Positions 39,289 through 47,480 of a DNA stretch of 64,000 nt are shown here, in pieces. Under the pieces are notes generated by a model. It made no database searches and was not told the DNA's origin. It was given only the letters and a program-made list of their open reading frames with translations. The stretch is from positions 124,001 through 188,000 of the forward strand of contig NZ_QHKO01000002.1 in assembly GCF_003260125.1 (NCBI RefSeq), given 5' to 3'. Both the position numbers and the translations under genes were made by a program. This DNA is from Lujinxingia litoralis. Its GTDB lineage: Bacteria > Myxococcota_A > Bradymonadia > Bradymonadales > Bradymonadaceae. How positions within the stretch are numbered: the first letter of the stretch is position 1; each line of letters starts with the position of its first letter.

Positions 39289-42222
39289 TTATCGCTCGGA
39301 GCTTAATGAGACGCAGAGCCGGGGCAGGGTCTGCTCGCGCCCGGCGACGAGGCGAGCGGCTTCGTCGTTGAGTCCCAGGGTGAGCAACGTCGCAACATGG
39401 AGGGGGCTGCCATACTCCGGGTGCCGGGGGCTGAGGCCTTCCAGCCAGGCGGTGGCCTGCCCGCTGCGCAGCGGGACGCCGGTTTGGGGGAGTTCAATCG
39501 TCTGCCAGGCGTCGGCCGGAGCGTCGGCCAGGGCCTGCATGTGGTCGCCGAACACCGTCTGGTCGATGAAGTCCGTGAGCGCCAGACCGGGCCGGTGATC
39601 CAGGGAGGCAAAACCCGAGCGCGCGGCGTGGAGGGCCCGGGCCGCACTTCGTACATCGCCGGTGGCCAGTGCCCGCAGGCCGGCGCGTACCCCGGCGCGC
39701 GATTGCGCTAGCAGGTGGGAAGCCGTCACCACCCCCAGAGGCTGATCACGGAGGTTGTTAAGCGCGATGCGAGAGGCCAGGGTGCGCAGGGTATCCGGCA
39801 GGTGGTGTTCCAGATCGAAGTTCAGCGGCACCAGTCCCACGCACCCCGATGCGGGCAGATTTTTGCGGGTCATCGCTCGCAGTTCGGCTCCCGCCGTGGA
39901 AGGGCCGAATCCGCGTCGCCCGGCGCTGCTCTCAAACTCCAGGTAGGCTGCCAGGAGATCGCGATGGGCGCGTAGCTCCACCGATTGTGATGCGCAGCCG
40001 GTGGCCTGAATCAGGTGGTTCTGCGCAAGTTGGACATGGCCTCGCTGAGACGCGGCCAGGGTGAGTGCCAGGTGCCAGCGGGTGCAATGGTCTTTGTCGC
40101 CCAGCGTGCTGGCAAGGGATGCCGCGTCGGCGACCTCGGCGACCGGGACGCTCTCTTCGGAAGCCCGAAGCAGGCGCTCTTCTAAGAGGGGGAGTGCCTG
40201 CCGAGTCCAGGAGTTGGCGTCTTGTTGACGCATGTTCAGGGCGTTGATCAGCGCGCTCGGACTTTCGCAGAGGGCATCCACTCCCTGAGCGGCCCACCAG
40301 TTCACGAACTCCACCCACTGGCGTCGGGCGCGCCCCAGGAAGGGGCGATCGCCCCGGTTGGCGGCATGGGCAAAGTGCGCTGCAAACGCATGCCGGAACT
40401 CGCAGATGCTCGTTTTGTCGGCATAGACCTCGCTCATGGCGCTGAGGGTCTCCCTGAGGGCCGCAGGGGCGTCAGCGTCATGGACAAGGGGGAGAAGCGC
40501 GATCCAGTAATTTGCGCGCGCTGCCGGGTTCTCCAGTGTGTTTGCGGTGTTCTGAAAGTGGGGGAGTGGGTAGGCCTTTCGCAGGCTGATCACGGGCACG
40601 CCGGCAAGCGTGTCCATGAGGGCCGGCTCCCCGTCGGCGCGGGGTCGCAAACCGTAGGAGGTGGCCGTGCAGTCACGAAGTACATCGTCGGACGTGCAGC
40701 GTTGGAGTGAGTTCGGTTCAAAGACGGCCTGCCAGAGTTCGAGTGCGCCGGCATCCTGGAAGCGGTTTTGGAGTTCTTCGGGGCCCTGGACGGCGGGCAG
40801 CGACTCATCGTGCATTCCGAGCATGGCCCAGATGGCCAGCGCCCAGTCGGGCTGGTGTGTTTTTTCAAACCCGACGATGTCTTCGCGGTAGGCGCTGCCC
40901 TCGGAGCTCTGACGAGCGGCGTGGCGGGTGCGCAGCTCGGACCAGCGGTACCAGGCCAGGCGGCGGTCATCGCGGTGGCGCGCGGCAAGATCTTGCTGGC
41001 GTTGGATGCGCTTGAGGTAGGCGTCGACCTGGCCCAATTGCGCGTGAAGCACAGCGGCGCCGTCGAGTTGTGCGGGGATGTTGTCGCGGTTCCAGACATC
41101 GCGGGTGGCGTGATAGGCGACCCGAAGGGCGGCGTCGGTGGCTCCCCCGGTGGCCAGGAGATCCATAACGCTGAGTGCGAGGGATTCCAGGTCGCTCCCG
41201 GGCGGCGATTCGGCCAGGGCGCGTTCGGCCCAGAACGCGGCGAGTTCCCAGTCGCCCACCGCGCCAAAGGCCGCGCTCAGGCTCCAGGCCCGGGCGCTGG
41301 CCTCGGAGACCGCGCGGGGCTGCATGGCAAAGCCGGCAGGTCCCAGGAGACGATCGTCAAACGAGGTCATCAGGGGGCGAGCGATGGAGGGCATCTCGAC
41401 CAGGGGGGAGGCGCCGGCGGGGCAACGGATCAGGGCGTCGGTTCCGGAGGCGATGGCGCGCGCTTCGATGGCGACCGGGTGCTCACTCAGCTCGGCGGGC
41501 CAGGCCTCAACCGATACAAAACGTGCTGCGGTGTGGAGGTCGGGGCTGTTCAGGTCGCAGCGCTGGCTTAAGCCGACGCGGGGCGCGGCCGCGAAGCGGC
41601 CGCGTCGGGGCTGGCTGGCAATGGCCAGCCAGCGTCCCTCGGGAAGCGATCCTTCGAAAACCGGGCCCTGGGCGTGCGCTTGCATCATGGCTGCACGACG
41701 GTAGGGGAGGCTCAACTCCTTATCGGTGGCCGGGGCCATCCTCGTCGTGTCATCGGTGCTGGCGAGTTCATACACGCTCCAGCGCTGACCATTTTCATGC
41801 GTGCAGCGCGCATCACTCCAGGAGCCCTCTCCGACGCAGGTCTGCTCACCTGCACGAAGGCGTGCCAGCTTTCCGGCTCCCCGGGGGCGCATCGGCCACG
41901 AATCCAGACGCTGCAGGCGCAGGGCCTTTCGCTCGGTCTGCAGCACCGCGAAGATGTGCGTGCTGCTCTCGGAGCGGTACTCCACGACGTCGCCCTTAGC
42001 CAGGTCCCAGCGCCAGACTTCCCCGGTATCGGATTGCAGGCGCCAGGTGCCGTCGTCGAGGAGCGTGAGAGCCGCGGTGTCGCTGACGCGGTCTTCGGGC
42101 TGCACACGCATGACCACATCAAAGGAAGAGGCCGGGCCGGGGGCGCTGGCACAGGCGGTGGCCGACATCAGTCCCAGGGTCAGGAGCAAGAGTGAGGCGC
42201 GCATCCGGGGGGGATTGTTCAT
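39289..42222 (-). CDS. Large exported helical-repeat protein, probable lipoprotein
   Basis: The signal sequence 'LLLLTLGLMSATAC' suggests lipidation at C24, though A at -3 is not ideal. The 977-residue mature part begins with a beta-rich stretch ('DGTWRLQSDTGEVWRWDLAKGDVVEYR') and continues as helical repeats ('GDWELAAFWAERALAESPPGSDLES', 'ALRALATGDVRSAARALHAARSGF') similar to TPR-type scaffolds. Its start overlaps the stop of the tandem-FHA gene (ATGA), so they form one operon. No catalytic motif is seen. Two perfect hairpins with short loops lie in its coding sequence (41584-41632). Confidence 0.72.
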   Translation of the reverse strand: MNNPPRMRASLLLLTLGLMSATACASAPGPASSFDVVMRVQPEDRVSDTAALTLLDDGTWRLQSDTGEVWRWDLAKGDVVEYRSESSTHIFAVLQTERKALRLQRLDSWPMRPRGAGKLARLRAGEQTCVGEGSWSDARCTHENGQRWSVYELASTDDTTRMAPATDKELSLPYRRAAMMQAHAQGPVFEGSLPEGRWLAIASQPRRGRFAAAPRVGLSQRCDLNSPDLHTAARFVSVEAWPAELSEHPVAIEARAIASGTDALIRCPAGASPLVEMPSIARPLMTSFDDRLLGPAGFAMQPRAVSEASARAWSLSAAFGAVGDWELAAFWAERALAESPPGSDLESLALSVMDLLATGGATDAALRVAYHATRDVWNRDNIPAQLDGAAVLHAQLGQVDAYLKRIQRQQDLAARHRDDRRLAWYRWSELRTRHAARQSSEGSAYREDIVGFEKTHQPDWALAIWAMLGMHDESLPAVQGPEELQNRFQDAGALELWQAVFEPNSLQRCTSDDVLRDCTATSYGLRPRADGEPALMDTLAGVPVISLRKAYPLPHFQNTANTLENPAARANYWIALLPLVHDADAPAALRETLSAMSEVYADKTSICEFRHAFAAHFAHAANRGDRPFLGRARRQWVEFVNWWAAQGVDALCESPSALINALNMRQQDANSWTRQALPLLEERLLRASEESVPVAEVADAASLASTLGDKDHCTRWHLALTLAASQRGHVQLAQNHLIQATGCASQSVELRAHRDLLAAYLEFESSAGRRGFGPSTAGAELRAMTRKNLPASGCVGLVPLNFDLEHHLPDTLRTLASRIALNNLRDQPLGVVTASHLLAQSRAGVRAGLRALATGDVRSAARALHAARSGFASLDHRPGLALTDFIDQTVFGDHMQALADAPADAWQTIELPQTGVPLRSGQATAWLEGLSPRHPEYGSPLHVATLLTLGLNDEAARLVAGREQTLPRLCVSLSSER
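41584..41632. repeat. Two adjacent perfect inverted repeats inside the large lipoprotein gene
   Basis: CGCGGCCGC at 41584-41592 pairs with 41596-41604 (loop GAA). CTGGCTGGC at 41611-41619 pairs with 41624-41632 (loop AATG). Both are 9-bp perfect stems, similar in style to those at 30878-31044. Confidence 0.6.
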
Positions 42223-43028
42223 AAGGAGTACCGAACCTGAAGCCGGGTGCGGCCGAGGCTAAAGCAGTCACCATCGATCAGCTCGACCGCGCCGCGAATT
42301 CGAATGAAGGTGCCCGTTTCGCTGACTAGGTCCCGCAGGTAGAACTGCCCGTCTCGTCGCTCAAAGCTGGCGTGTGGCGAGGAGAGGTGTTCATCGTGAG
42401 GGTAGTGCAGATCGGCGTTGTAGCGCCCGATAAGCATGGAGTCGACGATGGGATAGATGCCACGAATGTGTCCGTCTTCGACGTATTCCACCAGGCGAGG
42501 GGCCGACGGTAATCTCGGCGCGCCCAGGGTGGGGACGTCCCCGGTGTGGGATGTGCCCGAAGTATCCCAGCCGGTACGAAAGGCCAGGCGCTGAGATCCC
42601 ACCAGGATTTCGTCACCGTCCTCCATGACGAATTCGTCGGCGATACGCAGATAGACGCCGTTATGGCTGCCGAGGTCTTCGAGCACCCAGGAGCCATCCT
42701 CGCGGGTGAGCTGGGCATGCCAGCGCGAGACAAAGCGATCGTGGAGTGGGAGATCTGCACGAGGTCCACCGATCATAAATCGGCGCCCGCTGACCATGAC
42801 CTGTTGTGGCGCCTGCCCGGGGCTTTCCACCAGGAGAGTGGTAGCGGGATGGCGGGTCGTTCGCCCCCGTGTCGGCGGGGGGGGCTGTGCGGGGCTCACC
42901 GGGGCAGAGCTCAGCACCTGATCGTCAGGGACGCTTGAGAAAAGGTCGCCGTCATCAATGTCAAAGGGAAGCCTCCCTCCTTCAGCCGGAGGGGAGAAGG
43001 GCGGGGGCTTATCGTATGAGTCAGACAT
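42219..43028 (-). CDS. Protein with two FHA domains
   Basis: This 269-residue protein has a Pro-rich N-terminus and two FHA domains. The first (about 75-145) has 'MIGGPRADLPLHDRFVSRWHAQL' and 'DLGSHNGVYL'; the second (about 190-265) has 'LIGRYNADLHYPHDEHLSSPHASF' and 'DLVSETGTFI'. In the first, S-R-x-H and N-G are present; the second has S-S-P-H and E-T-G-T, so it is a looser match. FHA domains bind phosphothreonine, implying a link to Ser/Thr kinases such as the one at 61365-62999. ATG 43028 is chosen over 43160. The stop overlaps the start of the large lipoprotein. Confidence 0.85.
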   Translation of the reverse strand: MSDSYDKPPPFSPPAEGGRLPFDIDDGDLFSSVPDDQVLSSAPVSPAQPPPPTRGRTTRHPATTLLVESPGQAPQQVMVSGRRFMIGGPRADLPLHDRFVSRWHAQLTREDGSWVLEDLGSHNGVYLRIADEFVMEDGDEILVGSQRLAFRTGWDTSGTSHTGDVPTLGAPRLPSAPRLVEYVEDGHIRGIYPIVDSMLIGRYNADLHYPHDEHLSSPHASFERRDGQFYLRDLVSETGTFIRIRGAVELIDGDCFSLGRTRLQVRYSL

Positions 43029-43242
43029 GGCGGTGGCGAGGCAGGCTGCCGCAAAGCGGCAGAAGCGAGGTTGTCGCGAACGAGTCAGGGGGGCGAAGCT
43101 ATCACAGGCTCCGGAAAGGGAACAATCAGCGCCCGGCACGGCGAGCCGAGGCCGTGACATGTCCGGCCGGCGCTACGGTGACTGTGGCCTGCCGGTTCTC
43201 GTCACGGGAAAAATGTAGGTATCGGGATCGCTAAGAGCGGGG

Positions 43243-43281
43243 CCCCCTGCGAAGAGGTTAGAGCCTGCTTTCGCAGAGGGG
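43243..43281 (-). terminator. Hairpin after phoH, possible weak terminator
   Basis: CCCCCTGCGAA at 43243-43253 pairs with 43270-43281 (one bulge) over a 16-base loop, just downstream of the phoH stop. No immediate T-run follows on the minus strand. Confidence 0.3.
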
Positions 43282-43291
43282 AAGGAGCCGC

Positions 43292-44296
43292 TCAGGATTC
43301 GCTTTTATGGCCGTGCTCGGCTTCCAGCTCCATCTGAGCTTTGCGCTCGTAGGCGTCGATGATCTTCTGCACCAGGGGATGGCGCACGACATCGTGCTGG
43401 GAAAAGCGACAAAATGCGATGCCGGGGATGTTGTCCAGGACTCGTTCGGCCTCCACCAGTCCGCTCATGCGTTTGGAGGGGAGGTCGATCTGGGTGATGT
43501 CACCGGTGATGACGGCCCGGGAGTTAAAGCCAATGCGGGTCAAGAACATCTTCACCTGAGCGTTGGTCGCGTTCTGGGCCTCATCAAAAATGATGAACGC
43601 ATCGTTGAGGGTGCGGCCCCGCATAAAGGCCAGGGGGGCCACCTCCACGACACCGCGCTCCAACATCATCTCGGCCTTCTCCAGTTCTACCATGTCGTGA
43701 AGCGCATCGTAGAGCGGCCGCAGGTAGGGGTTGACCTTTTCGGCCAGGTCACCCGGCAAGAAGCCTAGCTTCTCGCCGGCTTCCACGGCGGGGCGGGTGA
43801 GGATGATGCGTTTGACACTTTTGGAGAAGTAGGCGGAGAGGGCCATGGCCATCGCCAGGTAGGTCTTCCCGGTGCCGGCCGGGCCGATGCCAAAGACCAC
43901 GTCGTGCTTGCGGATCGCGTCGACGTAGGCCTTTTGAGCCAACCCCTTTGGGGAGATGATCTGGTTATGTTTGGTCGCCAGAACCCGGTCGGTGAAGATG
44001 TCAACCAGGTTGAGTTCGGGGTCGCGGACCAGCAGGTCGATGGCGCGCCCGACATCCACGGCGCTTAAATGATGGCCGCGTTTGCCCAGGTTGTAGAGTT
44101 GGCGCAGGACGCGCTCGGCCACCCGGACATCGGAGCCAGCGCCTTCAATGCGCGCGTCGGTGCCTCGGGCGCCGATGCGCACATCCAGGCGAGTTTCGAT
44201 CAGTTTTAGGAACGCGTCGCGGTGCCCGTAGATGTAACGCGCGACCTCGGCGTCGGCGAACTCAAGGTGAAGTTGGAGCAAGTCGGTGTCGGACAA
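43292..44296 (-). CDS. phoH: PhoH family RNA-associated ATPase
   Basis: This 334-residue protein has a KH-like N-terminal part ('GHRDAFLKLIETRLDVRIGARG') and a PhoH ATPase core with the P-loop 'GIGPAGTGKTYLAMA' at 136-150, 'ILTRPAVEAGEKLGFLPGDL', the Walker B-like 'AFIIFDEAQNATN' and 'RAVITGDITQIDLP'. Related proteins (YbeZ) work with the ribonuclease YbeY in RNA processing; no ybeY is in the window. The start TTG 44296 has a GAGG 9 bases upstream. It is the third gene of an operon with two membrane proteins. Confidence 0.93.
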   Translation of the reverse strand: MSDTDLLQLHLEFADAEVARYIYGHRDAFLKLIETRLDVRIGARGTDARIEGAGSDVRVAERVLRQLYNLGKRGHHLSAVDVGRAIDLLVRDPELNLVDIFTDRVLATKHNQIISPKGLAQKAYVDAIRKHDVVFGIGPAGTGKTYLAMAMALSAYFSKSVKRIILTRPAVEAGEKLGFLPGDLAEKVNPYLRPLYDALHDMVELEKAEMMLERGVVEVAPLAFMRGRTLNDAFIIFDEAQNATNAQVKMFLTRIGFNSRAVITGDITQIDLPSKRMSGLVEAERVLDNIPGIAFCRFSQHDVVRHPLVQKIIDAYERKAQMELEAEHGHKSES

Positions 44297-44326
44297 CTGA
44301 GACGGCCTCGTGTAAGGGGGGCAGGT

Positions 44327-44749
44327 TCAGGGCGACGCCGGGTCACCCTGGGAAAGGATCAGCGTGAGCTCAAAGCTATCCACGTCGCGTTGATAGGCCC
44401 AGAGCTCGGACCCGGCAGGGTAATACAAATCGGAAGGCAGCAGCAATCCCTGGTCGACGAGTTCGCGGAGGTTTGCCGGGTAATGTTCGTGGATTCGGGC
44501 ATAGACCTGGAGCGCCATGTCGATGCGCTGGCGCTGGGCCTCGAGCAGCGGGGGGCTCAATTGTGCCTGGAGGTTGTCGCGGTCGACGGCAACAAAGAAA
44601 TCGGTCTTCTGGAAGGTCAAATAACTCCAGACGCCGATGCCGATAAAAAGCACGAGGATGACCACGGTCACACTGTGGTGCAGTACGAGCACGGCCAGCC
44701 CGGAGGGACGTCCGGGGGAGGGAGGGACAGCTCCCGGAGAAAGGCTCAT
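44327..44749 (-). CDS. Small membrane protein upstream of phoH
   Basis: A 140-residue protein with a Pro-rich N-terminus, one membrane helix at about 25-44 ('HSVTVVILVLFIGIGVWSYL') and a periplasmic C-terminal part whose helix ('EAQRQRIDMALQVYARIHEHYPANLRELVDQGLLLPSDLYYP') and final strands recall the C-terminal half of a type II secretion-type pseudopilin, without the prepilin peptidase site. Its start overlaps the stop of the upstream gene by one base. Function is unknown. Confidence 0.6.
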   Translation of the reverse strand: MSLSPGAVPPSPGRPSGLAVLVLHHSVTVVILVLFIGIGVWSYLTFQKTDFFVAVDRDNLQAQLSPPLLEAQRQRIDMALQVYARIHEHYPANLRELVDQGLLLPSDLYYPAGSELWAYQRDVDSFELTLILSQGDPASP

Positions 44750-46803
44750 CAGGCGTCCTCCCGCTTGGCGGAGGGGCTCACACGCGTGGGCTCAATCCCC
44801 CGGAAACATCCGAACAGGCCCATCAGGGCGCCGAGCGCTATCATCACCGTGGCGAGTGCGAGTTGTCCGCCCCAGCGATCATCGAAGAGTTCGGTGGCCA
44901 CCCGCCACAAGCCCATGGGATAGAGCCACCAGAGAGCGCCGAAGCTCAAGAGCCCGAAGGCCAGGGTGCCACGAATCGCATGGCCACCGAGGGTGTGCCC
45001 GGTGCCCGGCAAGAGCAGTGAGAGGGCACGCCTTAAAAAAGACTGGAATCGGTCGCGACGGCCCAGCGAGGTCTCGCTGTGCACCCGGGCGTGATAGTCC
45101 AGCGTCGCTCCCGAGACAAAGGTCTGATAGCAGGGCAGGCAGTAGTGATGTCCACCGAGTCGGTCGGCATCTTCCGGGTCGCGAGCCAGGCCGCATTTCG
45201 GACAGGGGGAGCTCACCCGGTTGGAACGGGGGAGCTGCAGGGTCATCAGCAACCACAGCAGACCGAAGCCTGCCAGGAAGGGGGCTCGAGAGAGCGGTAC
45301 CATGGGGCCGGCGAGTGCGGTCCAGATAGGCGAAATCAACGAGACGGCGGGTTGGGTGCTGGCATGGTCTTTGTGGACGCTCCAGATCTGATCGGCGCTG
45401 AGCATCATGATGATCAGCAGGCTGTTGGCGTCGCGTCGGCTGGTGTCAAGGTAGCGGCTGACCATGGCGAGGTCGTGGCGTACGGCCTGGTCCAACGCGT
45501 CGTAGCCGCTTTCCACATCGCCGGCCAGCTGCAGGGCACGCATCTGATTGAACACGGGCGCCGCGGCGTTGGGCATGAGTTCGGCCGCACGTTCAAAGTG
45601 GCGCAGGGCCTCCTCGGGGTTGCCCTGCGTGGCGAGCGCTGCACCGATGAGGTTCTCCCACTGCGCGCGTAGACGTAGGGGGCTTTGCGAGGACTCGCCG
45701 GCTCCCAGCTCAACGATACGCGCCATCGCTGCCGGCTGACCGGTGCGAAAAAGGGCCACGGCCGCGGCGTACGTCTCAACCGGAGAGGCTCCCTGTTTCA
45801 GAGTGGTTTCGGCGCGTTGGAGGCAGTCGGTATCGCAGAATTGTTGGTGCGTATGGGAGAGTTCTTGCGCCGGTGAGCCCGGGTAGAGGACGTGGTGACT
45901 GAGCGCGCTGTCGAGAGAGGGGAGGGCAAGGATAAGCGCCAGAAAGGCAGCTGAGACCGCTCGTTCATTGAGGCGCTGAAAAGGGATGACCAGCGCGAGC
46001 ATGATCAGCATCGACATCAGCGGGGAGCGAAGCACCAGCCCGGGCACGATAACCAGCGCGACCAATACGATCACCGTCTGGTTTGACGAGAACCCTCGCG
46101 GCAACATACGGGCGCCGTCGTAGGCCGCCACACCGAAATAGCGCAAGAGTTGCGCGAGCATGAAGGCGCCAAAGCTGACCAGCGCGCTGGTCAGAAAGAG
46201 CAGGCAAAGTTTCAGCGTCCACGATGTTTTTGAGTCGAGCCAGTGTGCCCCTCGGCGTACCCCCTCAACCAGGGGAGCGATCGCGCGATGAGGGGCGGTC
46301 GGCGTTTCGATGATGCGTAATCTGGCGAGCTCCAGGGCCGGGTAGGGGAGCTGCGGTGCCATGGTCATGGCCATCTGCACAAGCGCTTCGGCATCGGCGG
46401 CGCTGAGCCCGTAGGTCTCGCGCTCTCGGGCTACCGCGAGGACCGCCAGAGCGTGCTCGGGCAGCGAGACGTGGCCAAAGCTGAGCGCGTCGTCACGCAG
46501 CGCACGCAACTCTTCGAGGCCGGGCTGGCCCGCGCGTGCCATCTGGAGCCAGAGGCGCCAGTGCACTTCCAGATTCAAGGGCACGACGGTCGAGGGCGCC
46601 AGCACTCCCCCTTCTTCCACGTTGTTTGGGGTTTCGCCGACGCGCGCGATCATCTTTTCCATGTTCGCGTCGTCGAGCTGCGCCGTGGCGAGGGAAGGCC
46701 CTGCGAGCAGCCCGGCGAATGTGCAAAGCAGCAGCACCAGCAGACGCAGCGGGAGCTGCGTCCATGCTTTCCCCCGGCCTGCAACCATGGCTTTTGATGA
46801 CAC
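44749..46803 (-). CDS. Multi-pass membrane protein with TPR-like part and zinc ribbon
   Basis: A 684-residue protein. An N-terminal signal or anchor (about 17-40) precedes a helical domain, several membrane helices (about 190-310), a TPR-like region ('ALATQGNPEEALRHFERAAELMPNAAAPVFNQMRALQLAGDVESG'), a further hydrophobic helix, a zinc-ribbon-like motif with two CxxC pairs (about 533-565, 'CPKCG' and 'CLPC') and a C-terminal membrane pair. No family is recognised. It begins with GTG 46803 (ATG 46788 is an alternative) and starts the operon that continues to phoH. Confidence 0.65.
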   Translation of the reverse strand: MSSKAMVAGRGKAWTQLPLRLLVLLLCTFAGLLAGPSLATAQLDDANMEKMIARVGETPNNVEEGGVLAPSTVVPLNLEVHWRLWLQMARAGQPGLEELRALRDDALSFGHVSLPEHALAVLAVARERETYGLSAADAEALVQMAMTMAPQLPYPALELARLRIIETPTAPHRAIAPLVEGVRRGAHWLDSKTSWTLKLCLLFLTSALVSFGAFMLAQLLRYFGVAAYDGARMLPRGFSSNQTVIVLVALVIVPGLVLRSPLMSMLIMLALVIPFQRLNERAVSAAFLALILALPSLDSALSHHVLYPGSPAQELSHTHQQFCDTDCLQRAETTLKQGASPVETYAAAVALFRTGQPAAMARIVELGAGESSQSPLRLRAQWENLIGAALATQGNPEEALRHFERAAELMPNAAAPVFNQMRALQLAGDVESGYDALDQAVRHDLAMVSRYLDTSRRDANSLLIIMMLSADQIWSVHKDHASTQPAVSLISPIWTALAGPMVPLSRAPFLAGFGLLWLLMTLQLPRSNRVSSPCPKCGLARDPEDADRLGGHHYCLPCYQTFVSGATLDYHARVHSETSLGRRDRFQSFLRRALSLLLPGTGHTLGGHAIRGTLAFGLLSFGALWWLYPMGLWRVATELFDDRWGGQLALATVMIALGALMGLFGCFRGIEPTRVSPSAKREDA

Positions 46804-46944
46804 CGCGTAGGTCTCGCTTTAAGAAGAGTGGGCGCGCTCTCGAAACTCGGCGCATTCTAAGTGTCGGGTATCGGGAGGTCCAACGTAATTTAACAAATCG
46901 TCACGACTGCCGAAGAGGCTTCGGTTGGCGAATCGAGGTTTCGT

Positions 46945-47391
46945 ATGAAAGACCGAACCAACGTCTCGTCTACCGAGGGGGAGAGCGCTTTGCAACGCGC
47001 GCAGCGCAGTGGGGAGCAAGCCGCTTCCTGGGGATTTGACTGGCCCGATGTTGCCGGTCCCCTGGCCAAGGTCGCCGAAGAACTCGCGGAGCTGCGCGCC
47101 GAGCTGCCGCCCTACACCGATGCCGTAGATATCACGCGGGAGCGGGTGCGTGCCGAACTCGGAGACCTGCTTCTCGCGGTGGTGAATCTGGCGCGCCACC
47201 TCAATCTGGATGCCGAAGAGACGCTGGCCGCGGCGCATGCCAGGTTTGAGGTGCGTCTCGCTAAGGTACAAGCGTTGGCGGCGGCGCGGGGGCTGTGTCT
47301 GGAGGCGCTAAGCCTGGATGAGCTTGAGAGGCTCTGGCAAGAGGTCAAGCGCACCCCAGGCCTTGATTCGGTCGATTCCCACGACCTATAG
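46945..47391 (+). CDS. MazG-like nucleotide pyrophosphohydrolase
   Basis: This 148-residue single-domain protein has the MazG metal-binding residues: E45, E46 and E49 in 'KVAEELAELRAEL' and E71/D74 in 'RAELGDLLLAVVNLARHL'. The 'FDWPDVAGPLAKVAEEL' opening is typical of the C-terminal domain of MazG. The family hydrolyses nucleoside triphosphates or (p)ppGpp-like nucleotides for cell-health surveillance. The usual two-domain MazG is about 260 residues, so this is a half-size version. It is divergent from the phoH operon. Confidence 0.8.
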   Translation: MKDRTNVSSTEGESALQRAQRSGEQAASWGFDWPDVAGPLAKVAEELAELRAELPPYTDAVDITRERVRAELGDLLLAVVNLARHLNLDAEETLAAAHARFEVRLAKVQALAAARGLCLEALSLDELERLWQEVKRTPGLDSVDSHDL

Positions 47392-47480
47392 TGCGCAGCG
47401 CTTATGTGTGACGCGCCGGCGCTCTTCGGCGACGCCATGCCTCGGAAGGCCTCTCAAATAGATAGCAAGGAGTAGGATCG

